A program made the translations under genes and the position numbers. DNA of 64,000 nucleotides, taken from NCBI GenBank assembly GCA_028564925.1, contig CM053029.1, forward strand, positions 293,631,673 through 293,695,672. The letters are read 5' to 3'. Below the pieces are notes generated by a model. It was not told the origin of the DNA, ran no database searches, and saw nothing but the letters and a program-made list of their open reading frames with translations. Origin of the DNA: Lithobates sylvaticus (lineage: Eukaryota; Chordata; Amphibia; Anura; Ranidae). Positions 21,598 to 33,370 of the stretch are shown here, piece by piece. Positions within the stretch are counted from its first letter, which is position 1, and each line of letters starts with the position of its first letter.

Positions 21598-23779
21598 TGT
21601 AACTGCCTAACCCACTGACGGGCGGCTATGGATTTTCTGGGCTTACCGATTACCTCCTCCTTGTAGCTCGTCATTCGTTGTCTAGGGCAGTGCTCGACAA
21701 ACCCCGGTCGCCAGGTCGCATTGGCGACTAGAATTAGGGACCTGGCGCCCAGGGCAGCACAGCTGGGGGTATCCTGTCTCCAAAGTGCACCCCCCCATGC
21801 GATCGCGATGGACCGCGCCGGCCGGTAATTGAGGCCGTGGCTTTGCGGCCTTGTGCAGTCCTATGGTACCTTCTAGAATCTGGTGCCCTCTTGTGGTGGC
21901 CATTGGTATGACACCCAGCAATGCTAATGTAGCTGTTTGTTTTCTCTGCCTGCCCATTGTTTTCTCTGCCTGCCTGCCCATCTCCTTTACTTAGAACCCC
22001 CAAACATTATATATATTTTTTATTCTAACACCCTAGAGAATAAAATGGCGGTCGTTGCAATACTTTGTCACACCGTATTTGCGCAGTGGGCTTACAGGCG
22101 CACTTTTTTGGGAAAAAATATTTTTTAAGTTAAAAATAACACAACAGTAAAGTTATTCCAATTTTTTTTTTATATTGTGAAAGATAATGTTACGGCGAGT
22201 AAATTTATACCAAACATGTCACGCTTCAAAATTGTGCCCGCTCGTGGAATGGCGACAAACTTTTACCCTTTAAAATCTCCATAGGCAACGTCTAAAAAAT
22301 TCTACAGGTTGCATGTTTTGAGTTACAGAGGAGATCTAGGGCTAGAATTATTTATCTCGCTCTACCGATCACGGCAATACCTCACATGTGTGCTTTGAAC
22401 ACCGCTTTCATATGCGGGCGCTACTGACGTATGCCTTTGCTTCTGCAAACAAGCTCGGCGGGACGGGGCGCATTTAAATTTTTTTTTTTTTTCTTATTTA
22501 TTTTAACTTTTATTTTTTATTTTTTCACTGTCCTTTTGAAGAAAAAAAATGGTGTCATTTTTTTTCCTATTACAAGGAATGTAAACACCCCTTGTAATAG
22601 AAAAAAGCATGACAGGGCCTCTTAAATATGAGATCTGGGGTCAAAAAGACCTCGGATCTCATATTTACACTAAAATGCAATAATAATAAAAAATAAAAAT
22701 AAAATTGTCATTTGAAAAAAAAATAATAATAAAATGTCCCTTTTAAGACCTATGGGCGGAAGTGACAATTTGCTTCTGCCCTGCAATGACTTGGAGACGG
22801 GCGGGGGCCATCTTCCCCTCACTCGTCTCCATGTCGTTAAAAAAAAAAAATAACCTGGCTCCTAACTTTTTTAGCTGGCTCCTAGATTCCAAGCAAATTT
22901 GTCAAGCCCTGGTCTAGGGGTTCCCAGGGTTAGTACCCAGTAATTGCTGAGACTGACACTCAAAGTCCTTTTGAGGATTTTTATTTGCAAAAAACCTTTT
23001 AAACATAACAAAGTCTCTCCATTGGGAATAAAGGGCATGGGTGATAAAGCTCAGGCACTTCAGAACTGCTGACATCAAATAATTATCTCCTTAGGTGATC
23101 CAGGTGAGTAGCCACTCGCAACTGGATTCTTTACTGTTACACAGTAAACCCTTGTTTGTAGATCTAGCAGCCAACAAGTGATTCAGAATTAGCACAGTCT
23201 CTGCCACAGACTAGGTTGTGAAACTTCAAGTGAACAATGTAAAAGTCTCTGCCACAGACTATGTTGTAACCGAAGGATGGGTTAGGAACTTTTCCTATGG
23301 TACTTGTATCTTTCAGCCGTTTCGGCGATACCATAGGAAATGTGTATTCAACTAGTGTCCATACATCTCAGCTCCCAGGCTCTTACCGAGCAGCCATCTT
23401 CATGGCCCTCCTCCGAAGAGTCCTCCCCTGGTCGCTTGTACGAGTTGCTGTGCTTCTCCAATCCTGAGGACACCGGGACACTTCAGAATCCTCCTTCAGT
23501 TACTGCGCCTTGAATACCCCTTCCCAGAATACACAGCGGGGCCAGACGCGCCCACTGATTGGCTCCGAGAAAGATTGGTACCTAATGCGTCCAACCAGAC
23601 TGCGTTCTCAGCCTGTCACAGGTGCTCACCTCACCTATGACCAGGCAGAACTCCAGTACAGCCCAGCCAAACTGATGCCAAAGTAAAGACCTAGAACAAT
23701 AAACCCCCAGAACTTACAGTTCTGGAAAAACAAAATTTACAGAATAGCGCACATTTAGAAAAAGTGTCGGCGCTACACT
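21598..23779 (-). mobile_element. LTR of ERV-like fossil (5' LTR), split by hAT insertion
   Basis: Minus-strand LTR starting TGTAGCGCCGAC at 23,779 and ending GGCAGTTACA at 21,598; about 950 bp once the hAT element (21,688-22,911) and one target copy are discounted. Homologous to 17,087-18,019 and 35,733-36,810. It carries TTTTATTTGC on the plus strand, i.e. an AATAAA signal in LTR sense. Confidence 0.75.
21688..22911. mobile_element. Non-autonomous hAT element with perfect 8-bp target duplication
   Basis: Ends CAGTGCTCGACAAA (21,688) and, inverted, CAGGGCTTGACAAA (22,911). Direct repeat GTCTAGGG at 21,680-21,687 and 22,912-22,919. CAG-type ends with 8-bp duplications are the hAT hallmark. 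The interior is AT-rich with a hairpin (CTTAAATATGAGATCTGGGG against its inverse, 22,620-22,667). No transposase frame. Confidence 0.9.
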
Positions 23780-23789
23780 TATATCAGGT

Positions 23790-24065
23790 TGGTTGCCCTT
23801 CTCTGCACTTTCTCCAGTTCCCCAATATCCTTTTAGTGAACTGGTGCCAAAAACTGAACTGCATATTCCAGATCTTACTAATTATTTGTACAGGGGCAAA
23901 AGTATGTCTCATTCTCTGGAGTCTTTAATACAAGAATGTATTTTGGATGCTTTAGAAACTGCAGCTTGTCATTGCATGTTATTATTAAATCTCTCATCTA
24001 CCAGAACACCCAGATCCTTTTCCACCATTGACTCCCTGGGCTTTCTCCTCCTAGTATGTATGATG
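23790..24065 (-). mobile_element. CR1-type LINE relic, 3' part of RT (left half)
   Basis: Read on the minus strand it resembles the CR1 segment that encodes the end of RT (the region of ...PLYKSLVRPHLEY... and ...ERVQR... in intact members), with small deletions. It resumes at 25,435-25,510 after the Penelope palindrome. A 5' and 3' truncated relic. Confidence 0.7.
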
Positions 24066-25420
24066 AAATAAAACTAAAAAGCCGCGCTAGTGACTGAAAT
24101 TAAGATAATATGTGATTTGGAAATAATAAAAATCCAAAAAAATGAACAAAACAAATATCCACAGAAGTCCAGTGATATAAATAAAGCAGTGTTCATATAA
24201 GTGACAGGGTGAAAATCCAAAAGCTGGTGACTGTAAAATCAGGAACACCGTGATCCACCACCGTTAGTTGAATGTGCTTACCAGAGGGCAAGCTCAAATA
24301 AGCCCATATGATGTAATCGGGATGACTCTTAACCATCAGGAATGGCACCAAAGCGGATCTCCTCATACAGGGTCAGCCAGGGACTGATAGGTTCCTGTTC
24401 CTCCTTGGGGCCAATACTGGTCTCGACAATATCCAATAGTACAGGATCCGAGGTCTCTTAGCAGCCAGTATGAAAAAATATGAAAGAGAGGGATGCTCCC
24501 ATGGTGTGATACCAGATAAAACTTTATTAAAATAAAAAAACAGTCCTACTTACCTGTAGACGTAAGAATACAAGCAGGAAGACAAGGTTAAAATGTGTGT
24601 GCCGGCCGGCAACTCGTACACCCGCTCACAGCGCGGAACGTGATGACGTCAGTGCGTCAGCCTCCTGACGTCATCACGTTCCGCGCTGTGAGCGGGTGTA
24701 CGAGTTGCCGGCCGGCACACACATTTTAACCTTGTCTTCCTGCTTGTATTCTTACGTCTACAGGTAAGTAGGACTGTTTTTTATTTTAATAAAGTTTTAC
24801 CTGGTATCACACCATGGGAGCATCCCTCTCTTTCATATTTTTTCATACTGGCTGCTAAGAGACCTCGGATCCTGTACTATTGGATATTGTCGAGACCAGT
24901 ATTGGCCCCAAGGAGGAACAGGAACCTATCAGTCCCTGGCTGACCCTGTATGAGGAGATCCGCTTTGGTGCCATTCCTGATGGTTAAGAGTCATCCCGAT
25001 TACATCATATGGGCTTATTTGAGCTTGCCCTCTGGTAAGCACATTCAACTAACGGTGGTGGATCACGGTGTTCCTGATTTTACAGTCACCAGCTTTTGGA
25101 TTTTCACCCTGTCACTTATATGAACACTGCTTTATTTATATCACTGGACTTCTGTGGATATTTGTTTTGTTCATTTTTTTGGATTTTTATTATTTCCAAA
25201 TCACATATTATCTTAATTTCAGTCACTAGCGCGGCTTTTTTGTTTTATTTTGTCTATTTATTGTGCATATCACGCAATGTTTTAGCTGCTGCTTCTTATC
25301 ACTTTATTACTGTATATAATCCCACATGGTATTCAATTGATCAATATTATTAATTATTAGGGTTTTCTAGCTATGGATTAGCGCAGTGTTTACTTCCCTT
25401 TTTTTTTTTTTTTTTTTACT
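24066..25420. mobile_element. Palindromic Penelope-like tail insertion
   Basis: Two arms of about 570 bp (24,070-24,643 and 24,660-25,240) are inverted copies with only a few differences. The right arm has the Penelope-tail order TTAATAAAG...TATCACACCATGGGAGCA and ends near CACTAGCGCGGC; about 180 bp beyond it are unique, ending in poly-T. The unit is flanked by 14-bp direct repeats TAGTATGTATGATG (24,052-24,065 and 25,421-25,434) and splits a CR1 relic. High arm identity means a young insertion or gene conversion. Confidence 0.8.
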
Positions 25421-25510
25421 TAGTATGTATGATGCTTGCATTTTCTTACCCCCAAGTGCATAACTTTACATTTTTTATATTCGCTATGACAGATTTGACA
25501 CTTTTAGGTA
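25421..25510 (-). mobile_element. CR1-type LINE relic (right half)
   Basis: Continues the CR1 sequence of 23,790-24,065 across the Penelope insertion (GCTTGCATTTTCTTACCCCC, then GCATAACTTTACATTTT). Confidence 0.6.
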
Positions 25511-25685
25511 TTAATTGTGTGGGGGTTACTTCTCCTAATAAAAATACTAATATTTGGCAGGAAAAGTCAATAGCTTACAAAGAACAAAACAATAGAGTGC
25601 TTAGAATGTGTACCTTGCATACAGCGGTGTTTTTATATAGAGTGGGTTTGATTATGCTATTCTGCTGAGTGCTGGATGATTGTTA

Positions 25686-26111
25686 AGCCCCATACACACG
25701 GTCGGACTTTTTCATCAATTTGGTCCGATCGGACAAGGTTGTTGAAAAATCAGACCGTGTGTATGCACCATCGGACAGTGTTCGTCGGTTTGTCCGTCGG
25801 ACAAAGTCTTATCTCCTGCTGGAAAGATTTGCCGTCAACTCGGTCCGATCACACCAAATCCGAGCGTGTGTACGCTTGTCCGACCGGACAAAGTGCCACG
25901 CATGCTCAGATCACATTACAAGACCAAAGCTATTGGCTACTAGCCTCTACGTAGTCCCGTCGTAGGCAACAAACGTCACCACGTTCAGAATGATCGGATT
26001 TTCCGACAACTTTGTCCGATCGTGTGTACGCAAAACCAACATCAGACAAAGTATGACGGACATGGTCCGACGGACCTGGTCCACGGATTGTCCGCGCGTG
26101 TGTATGGGGCT
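25686..26111. mobile_element. PIF/Harbinger-like MITE, copy 2
   Basis: AGCCCCATACACACGGTCGG at left, inverted GGGGCT at right, flanked by TTA on both sides (25,683-25,685; 26,112-26,114). Inner CACGCATGCTCAGATCA block shared with the 34.5-kb copy. Confidence 0.8.
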
Positions 26112-26486
26112 TTATATGTTTAGCACAGAATAACTTGCTGTTTAGAAATGGCATCCATGTCCTCCACAAAGAGCAATTGTTTTGAAGTGTACAGCTATTG
26201 TATCCTAGTGAGCTAAACACAGAAGAAAAATGGCAGAAGATGTGAGAAATTTGATTGGCACCATGAACTGACAGAGTAGGTCTAAAGTGAACTTGCAATT
26301 TGCAAACTACTCAATTTTCCTGATTTTGACAGGTCTAGGTATTCAGATCTCAAACGATAGGGTATGTGACATGGCTGTGGCTTTGTAAAACTGTACATGA
26401 AACTTGTTTTCCAGAACTGGTTTAGATCTTAGAGTGGGTCAACCCACCCAGAATTGATCATTTAGATTTGAATAAATGTTGGGCTT

Positions 26487-27292
26487 AACTGGTTCCCGAC
26501 CGGGTCACACAAATAAATTGCAGAAGAATGGCTCCACTGAGCAAAATCCTGTACAGCTACGTCCTACCCGTTTTTGGCCACCAGAGGACACGCGCGCTCC
26601 GCCAGCCAAGCTCGATCGTGTGCACGAGTGCCAGCACAGGGATTTCTGTGTGTAAATACACAAATCCCTGTGCTGTCAGAGGAGAGGAGCCATATTGTTT
26701 GTTCCTACTAATTAGGAAAAACTATGTCTCCTCTCCTAGTCCATCCCATCCCCATACAGTTAGAACACAGTGAGGGAACACACATTTAACCCCTTGATCG
26801 TCCCTAGTGTTAATTAACCCCTTCCCTGCCAGTAAAACAAATCGCAGATCACTACCATTACTAGTAAAAAAAAAAAAAATGCCATAAATCTTTCCCATAG
26901 TTTGTAGATGCTATAACTTTTGCGCAAACCAATCAATATACGCTTATTGCGATTTTTTTTTTTTTACCAAAAATATGTAGAAGAATATATATTGGCCTAA
27001 ACTGATAAACAATTTTGGGGGATATTTGGTATAGCAAAAAGTAAAAAATAGTGGTTTTTTTTTTTCAAAAAATTGTGGCTCTTTTTTGTTTACAGCGCAA
27101 AAAATAAAAAGCGCAGAGGCGATCAAATACCACCAAAAGAAAGCTCTATTGGTGGGGGAAAAAAAACACACATTTATTTTGGGTACAGCATTGCATGACC
27201 ACGCAATTGTCAGTTAAAGCAACGCAGTGCCAAATTGTAAAAAGTGCTCTGTCAGGAAGGGGGTAAAATCTTCCGGGGCTGAAGTGGTTAAA
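26487..27292 (-). mobile_element. TTAA-type transposon with both ends
   Basis: Left end TTAACTGGTTCCCGACCGG, right end CCGGGGCTGAAGTGGTTAA. Inside, in minus orientation, lie the family words (TGCGCAAACCAATCAATATA, TGACCACGCAATTGTCAG). About 800 bp, non-coding. Confidence 0.75.
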
Positions 27293-27565
27293 ACATGATA
27301 AATTCCTGAAGCACACTGTACTTTTTTGGGGGAGATCTGTGCACCCAACAACACATTTTTTCTCTGGCTTTTACACCTGAATCTCCCTCTTTAGAATTTC
27401 TCAATAATATTACATTGAGGAGAGGAACAATAAAAATAGCATCCTTACTTAATAAACTCTCAAGCAGTGGAGTCAGAGGATTGCAGTTTCCAAGCACCAA
27501 TAGTGAGAAAGGACTCATAGGATGTGATTAATGACACTGTTTAGTGAACATGCCAAGTACATTTT

Positions 27566-28491
27566 TTTTTTTTTTTTTTTTTAATTCTTTATTTAAGGAA
27601 TGCGGATTATACAAGTAAGCAAGGAATAAAACATGACAATTATCTGTATCTATTAATAGTCATTCATAAAAGCTCAAACAAGTCAATGTACATTGATGTG
27701 GTAGCAGTCAAGGTTCCATTGTAACATGTTAGTAAAACAGGAGATTGTGGTTTAAAGATTCCAACCAGTTGTATCCAGCAGTTCAACTGGGACAGTAGAG
27801 GAAACCTTCTAACTGGAGAGAAAAATGTAAATAAACAGAACATAGTTCCAATGGACCTGTGTGGATTGTAAGACCAACTGGGAGAGGGGGAACCCCCAGG
27901 GGGGTAAGGCGAGCTTATCCCTATTGGCCAGGTACCAAGCTAATATATTTTAGTGATCTGATTCTAGGCATCATACTTTATTTTGATTATGGCTCTCAAT
28001 CCTGGGGACACAGGAGTGGTACCAAAAGGGGTCACCACAAATCGGGGTATTTTCTCATTTATGGGAAAAAATGGTGAGTGACACCAATGGTGTCATTGGA
28101 GAAAGGAAGGGACAGGGATAAAGAGGAGCAAAAGTGGGGAAGTAGGAAGGAAGGGGGGTGGGTATGACGTTCTGGCAAGGCCGATGACCCATGACCCTAA
28201 ATTATCCAAGGACAGGATACTCAAATGTAGGACAGAAACAGATCCCAATGTGTCCAACGGGTGTTGTGTTCCTCCTCCCTTTCCCCCAAAGCAGCTGTAA
28301 GGCCATCCATCCGTTGAATATTGCGAACCCTAACAAACCACTGCGTCACTGTCGGTGGGGACTGCTGCTTCCACATGCTGGGGACACACTCCCTGGCTGC
28401 ATTCAAGAGGTGTTTCAATAGGGATTTGCAATAGCGCTTAATGGACATTGGAGTCAGATTTAGGAGTATTGCTGCTGGGTTGTCCTGAAGA
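27566..28491 (-). mobile_element. 5'-truncated L1 (L1/Tx1-type) with poly-A and target duplication
   Basis: The minus-strand frame 28,491-28,221 encodes the C-terminal end of ORF2 (LLKHLLNAARECVPSMWKQ...), the region after RT, followed by 3' UTR and a poly-A tail (poly-T at 27,562-27,582). Direct repeats GCCAAGTACATTTT at 27,552-27,565 and 28,492-28,505. The first Met of the open frame (28,502) lies in the target duplication, so the frame is a chimera. Truncated at birth, as usual for L1. Confidence 0.85.
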
Positions 28492-28505
28492 GCCAAGTAC
28501 ATTTT

Positions 28506-29037
28506 GAAGGATTTTCTGAGCTATTCCTGAAACTGATCAGCTGTTTTGCAATGGTTAGCTCTGTATTTTATAGCAAGACTCACTAACCACTGCAGGCAAT
28601 AACAGCAGGGAATTACATGTCAGTTTGCAAAGTGTTAGCAGTATAACATTACTTTAAAACTATGTTTTAGACAGGGCCCTTTCCCACTTCTGGCTAATCA
28701 CAGCAAGAGAGCAGGGTCTGGATTCTGCTCTCTTTTGGACTGCAGATAGAAGGAGCCTTCTTTGCAGGGGCCATGTGCACAGCCTGGTGATGTCCTCACA
28801 GGTCCTGTAAACTCCAGCTGCGGAGTGGTGACGTCACAATTATAGGTCGACCTATATGGGTTTTTCTCTGGCCAATGCCAATATTTAGAAATCGGGGCGG
28901 CCGATGGCCGATATATGATGCCGTTTTTTTCCGGCGATATTTTAGGGCGATTTTTATTTTTTATTTTTTCCCCTTCATCTCATAAACTCTCCCACTCCAC
29001 TCCCCCCTGCTTTCTCCTGTCACTCTACCACACACTT
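28506..29037. other. Interval with a fragment of a divergent repeat
   Basis: No gene. Around 28,840-28,960 an ATAGGTCGACCTATATGGG palindrome followed by GGCCGATGGCCGATATATG words looks like one end of a DNA transposon; the other end is not seen. Confidence 0.4.
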
Positions 29038-29205
29038 GATGTCCTCAGTACAGATGGCACTGATTGGCACTGGCAGGTGGCACTGGTTACCACTGATTGG
29101 CACTGGCAGGTGGCACTAGTTGGCACTGGCAGGTGGCACTGGTTGGCACTGATTGGCACTGGCAGATGGCACTGGCAGGTGGCACTGGTAGGTTTCACAC
29201 TGAGC
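29038..29205. repeat. ~19-bp minisatellite (GGCACTGGCAGGT)n
   Basis: About eight degenerate units of GGCACTGGCAGGTGGCACT and TTGGCACTGATT. Directly left of a Harbinger-like MITE. Confidence 0.85.
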
Positions 29206-29218
29206 CGATATAGTGTTA

Positions 29219-29590
29219 TGCACTGTACACACGATCGTACTTTACGATAGCAAATGTGCGATCGGATCGTGTTGTCGGAAAATCCGATCCTGTGTGGGCT
29301 CCATCTGACTTTTTCCGTCGGAATTTCCGACACACAAAGTTTGAGAGCTGGAACTAAAATTTTCCGAAAACAAAATTTGATTGTTTGTAGACAATTCCGA
29401 TGGACAAAGTGTCACGCATGCTCAGAATAAATTACGAGACGAAAGCTATTGGCTACTGGCCTCTTCATAGTCCCGTCGTACGTGTTGTACGTCAACTCGT
29501 TCTGAGCGATCGGATTTTCCGACAACTTTGTGCGACCGTGTGTATGCAAGACAAGTTTGGGCCAAAATGGCCGACCGTGTGTGCAGGGCA
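29219..29590. mobile_element. PIF/Harbinger-like MITE, copy 3
   Basis: Ends TGCACTGTACACACGATCG and, inverted, TGCCCTGCACACACGGTCGG. Inner TGTCACGCATGCTCAGAATA and GTCCCGTCGTACGTGTTG blocks as in the other copies. Confidence 0.75.
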
Positions 29591-29599
29591 TAACTGTGT

Positions 29600-31110
29600 A
29601 TGAAACTGACATATGTAACTGAATGCAGAGAGACCAGCTGTCATAATTCGAAATATCCATTGCTGTATTTCTATAGAAATGCTGTTTAGCAGTGCCTGCC
29701 CTATAGAAGTTCAATTCGTAGTTTTAAATCTTGCAGCGCTCCATATCTCAGTTCACGTCTAGTACATGTCCATGCCTATTTAAAACGAAATATTGTGGGC
29801 CAGGGTCTATGTCAGACTGACTATTACCCACTACACACCAGCTGCAGCTCAAGTAGGCATTTAGATGTGCAACTGCAAATGATATAAACTATTTGTTGTC
29901 AACTAAAAGGAACAGTTTATTCTAGTTATCGTTACTTCATTGAAAGATCATTGTACCAATGGAGCCCTGGCCAACAGGAATTTACATTTCAATTGAAGTA
30001 AGTGGGGCTTTGTACAATATACTTTTTTTACATTTGTTAAGATATGTACTTTATAATCAAAGATATGACAAGTATTTATACTCGGTTTAAAATACTGTTT
30101 GCTTATTAAAAATGTATTGAAATAATAAAAAAAACTTAAAGAAACTTAAGAGATTATAGAATGTGCTTTGAATTGTGGAGGACCTGCCTTAAAAAAAAAA
30201 AAAGACTACAGCTCTTATACGATGAATAGTAGGACATGACCTCTTGGATTTCAGAAGGTATTTATTAGGATTTGAGTCTTTTCAAATTTCTGATCCATTT
30301 GTTACTGTGTGTGTGCATTCTGTAGGTCACAATGAATTTTATTTTCACCCTATTTATTATTTTTATCTACTATACATGATATAGCGTTGTTAATAAAAAA
30401 TAAGTAGCCATAACTGCAGTTCTATAAAAGTCAATAAATATTAGTCTCAATGGTGAGTAGTGTAGGTGAAATGAAGCCGAGAAGCCATTGGCTCAGAAAC
30501 AGAATTAAAACAAGCACATAGGGGGCTGCTTATCTGTTTAACTACGTAATAAACTGCTCTAATCCCCAAAATGATCATGTGTTTGACCTGGACATACGTA
30601 AACTATTTCACCATATGTGTTTAGAACATTACTTTTCCCACACAAGGAACAGGTTCCCTGCAAAACCAGTATCATACGTTGATTGTGCTTACCTTCCCTG
30701 CACTCTCCTTCGATGTTATGATCTGCCACCAGAGCTTATGAAATACCTAATCCTTCTGGGTATGGGGAACATATGATACTCGCCCTCCCTCCCCACTATT
30801 CAGTGCTCTCCAAACCTAAGTGCTTTTACATTGGAAAAGCATGCTAAGACATGTGCAGGAGGAGGGCCTGACATCAGATTGAGGTGGTATGTGAGCCTGA
30901 GGAAGGTACTCTATGTAGTCACCTTGTGATGCCTGTGTGCACTGCATCTGTTACTTTGCATAGGAAACATAGGGGTTTTCATTATGTATTGCCATAATTA
31001 AGACATAAACTGCCATTTTAAAGTATACATACAATCTGATGTTTGATTCACTTTTATTTGCACCAGTATTCCTAAAGCAGTGCCATGAGTAATCCGAGTC
31101 AGTCGGCATA
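29600..31110. other. Interval without recognised element
   Basis: AT-rich sequence with scattered poly-A and poly-T. Short frames (30,579-30,776 plus; 30,951-31,337 minus) show no motif. Nothing supportable. Confidence 0.4.
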
Positions 31111-31249
31111 CCTGGGACCCGGTGTTGTGCCGAGAATGGTTTCCCCGTCAAAATCCGTTCCCCCTGGCTCTCGGCTCTGATCGGAACTCCTCCTCTCCAG
31201 TCCTCTGCAAAATGTCTTTTTTTGTGTGTGGAAGTAGTAATATATATTA

Positions 31250-31850
31250 CTTTCTGTCCAGGGGAAGCAGAATTTGATAGCAAGCTGACTATTGCTATCA
31301 AATCTGGTTCCCCCTCCCAATATAGCTTCCACAGCATTTCAAGGGTTCAAAACACTTGTATATGGCTTCTCTGACTTCTCTACTTTTTGCATAAACCATC
31401 CTTACTCTTCTTTCTTACCGCAGACCCTTTCTGTCCAGGGGAAGTGGATTTTGATAGCAAGCTGACTATTGCTGTTGAATCTGGTTCCCCCTCCCAATAT
31501 AGCTTCCACAGCATTTCAAGGGTTAAAAACACTTGTATATGGCTTATCTGACTGCTGTACTCTTTGTATAAACCATCCTCACTCTTCCTTCTTACCCCAG
31601 ACCCTTTCTTTCCAGGGGAAGCGGATTTTGATAGCAAGCTGATTATTGCTATTGAATCTGGTTCCCCCTCCCAATATAGCTTCCATGACATTTCAAGGGT
31701 TAAAAAACTTGTATATGGCTTCTCTGACTGCTCTACTCTTTGTATAAATCATCCTCACTCTTCTTTCTCACCCCAGACCCGTTCTGTCCAGGGGAAGTGG
31801 ATTCTGACAGCAAGCTGACCGCTCTCACTTTCTCATACTGGTCACTGGAA
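31250..31850 (+). repeat. 177-bp direct repeats in left Tc1 arm
   Basis: Three full units and a partial fourth, starting TTTCTGTCCAGGGGAAG at 31,252, 31,430, 31,605 and 31,782. Each holds GATAGCAAGCTGA, CCCCCTCCCAATATAGCTTCC and GGCTT(C/A)TCTGACT. They stand where a Tc1 terminal repeat would be, next to the transposase start. Confidence 0.85.
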
Positions 31851-31857
31851 GTTCAAC

Positions 31858-32392
31858 ATGGCGCCTCATGGCAAAGAACTCTCTGAGGATCTGAAAAAAA
31901 GAATTGTTGCTCTACATAAAGATGGCCTAGGCTATAAGAAGATTGCCAAGACCCTGAAACTGAGCTGCAGCACGGTGGGCAAGACCATACAGCCGTTTAA
32001 CAGGACAGGTTCCACTCGGAACAGGCCTTGCCATGGTCCACCAAAGAAGTTGAGTGCACTTGCTTCGTAACGTCATATCCAGAGGTTGTCTTTGGGAAAT
32101 AGACGTATGAGTGCTGCCAGCTTTGCTGCAGAGGTTAAAGGGGTGGGGGGGTCAGCCTGTAAGTGCTCAGACCATACGCCACACACTGCATCAAATTGGT
32201 CTGCATGGCTGTCATCCCAGAAGATGATTCTAAAGATGATGCACAAGAAAGCCCACAAACAGTTTGCTGAAGACAAACAGACTAAGGACATGGATTACTG
32301 GAACCATGTCCTGTGGTCTGATGAGACCAAGATAAACGTATTTGGTTCAGATGGTGTCAAGCGTGTGTGGCGGGATTGCACCCTATTTTGAA
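31858..32392 (+). pseudogene. Tc1-like transposase, N-terminal half, broken
   Basis: Starts MAPHGKELSEDLKKRIVALH with the paired-type HTH (GLGYKKIAKTLKLS...) and GSTRNRPCHGPPKKL linker, as in Tc1/mariner transposases that bind the terminal repeats. A stop follows at 32,068-32,070. A further frame (32,086-32,391) holds the catalytic-core start (WNHVLWSDETKINVFGSDG, the first Asp of DDE). Sequence leaves the family after about 32,375, so the rest of the DDE core is gone. Its inverted sister is at 34,278-35,379. Confidence 0.88.
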
Positions 32393-32774
32393 GCCTATTA
32401 GAGCCTCTGGCTCCAATCACATGCTTCAAAATACACCCCCTGCCTATCCCCACCATAGTATTTCATGTGTCCGGCATCCTGAAAGGGGCTGGGCACATGA
32501 ATAGGGAGGGCGGCAGAGGTTAAAGGGGGGGCGGCGCCCGTGCGCCCACAATGGCACGGGCCACCACTGGTCTTTGATGCTGGGGGCCGGATCGCCTCCG
32601 CTGCTTTTCCTCCAATCAGTGGCCAAAGAAGCTGAGTGCGAGTTTACCTGTAGCCCTCACACTTGAGACTTATACACCATCATCATGGCGTCTCAGGACG
32701 GTGGGTAGAAGGAGAGGGCACATGGGTGGTAGGCAGAGAAGGAGTGGGCCCCTGGCTGTTTGAAGGAGAAGGAC

Positions 32775-33070
32775 AGAGACACCCTTCTCTCCCCCAGAGG
32801 ACGGGGACACCCTTCCCTCCCCTCGGAGGACGGGGACACCCTTCTCTCCCTCGGAGGATGGGGACACCCTTCTCTCCCTTCGGAGGTAGGGGACACCCTT
32901 CTCTCCCCTCGGAGGTAGGGGACACCCTTCTCTCCCCTCGGAGGTAGGGGACACCCTTCTCTCCCCTCGGAGGTAGGGGACACCCTTCTCTCCCCTCGGA
33001 GGTAGGGGACACCCTTCTTTCCCCCGGAGGAGGGGGACACCCTTTTCTCCCCCGGAGGACAGGGACATTA
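32775..33070. repeat. 29-bp minisatellite, about 10 units
   Basis: Units of GGGGACACCCTTCTCTCCCC plus TCGGAGGTA, nearly identical between 32,890 and 33,010. Frames across it are repeat products. Near the centre of the giant inverted repeat. Confidence 0.92.
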
Positions 33071-33370
33071 TCTCCCCTAGCGACGGGGAACCCATCTTGC
33101 CTACGGACAGGAACCCCATCTCCCCTGGCAACGGGGAATCCATCTCACCTAGGCACCCCATCTTCCCTGGGGACCAGGACCCCACCTCCCCTAAGAACAG
33201 GAACCTGATCACCCTGAGTGTGCCAACTTCACCGCCCTGTCTGATCACCCTGTGTGTGCCAATCTCACCACCCTGCCTGTCATGTGTATTATGTGAGGGC
33301 CCTCCTGTGACAGCTCTTATTAGAACTGACCCCTCTGTGTGCTCCCCTTACACGACTATCAAGGACTGTA

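Noticed and set aside
32670-33248. 192-codon minus-strand frame
   Set aside because: Product of the 29-bp minisatellite.
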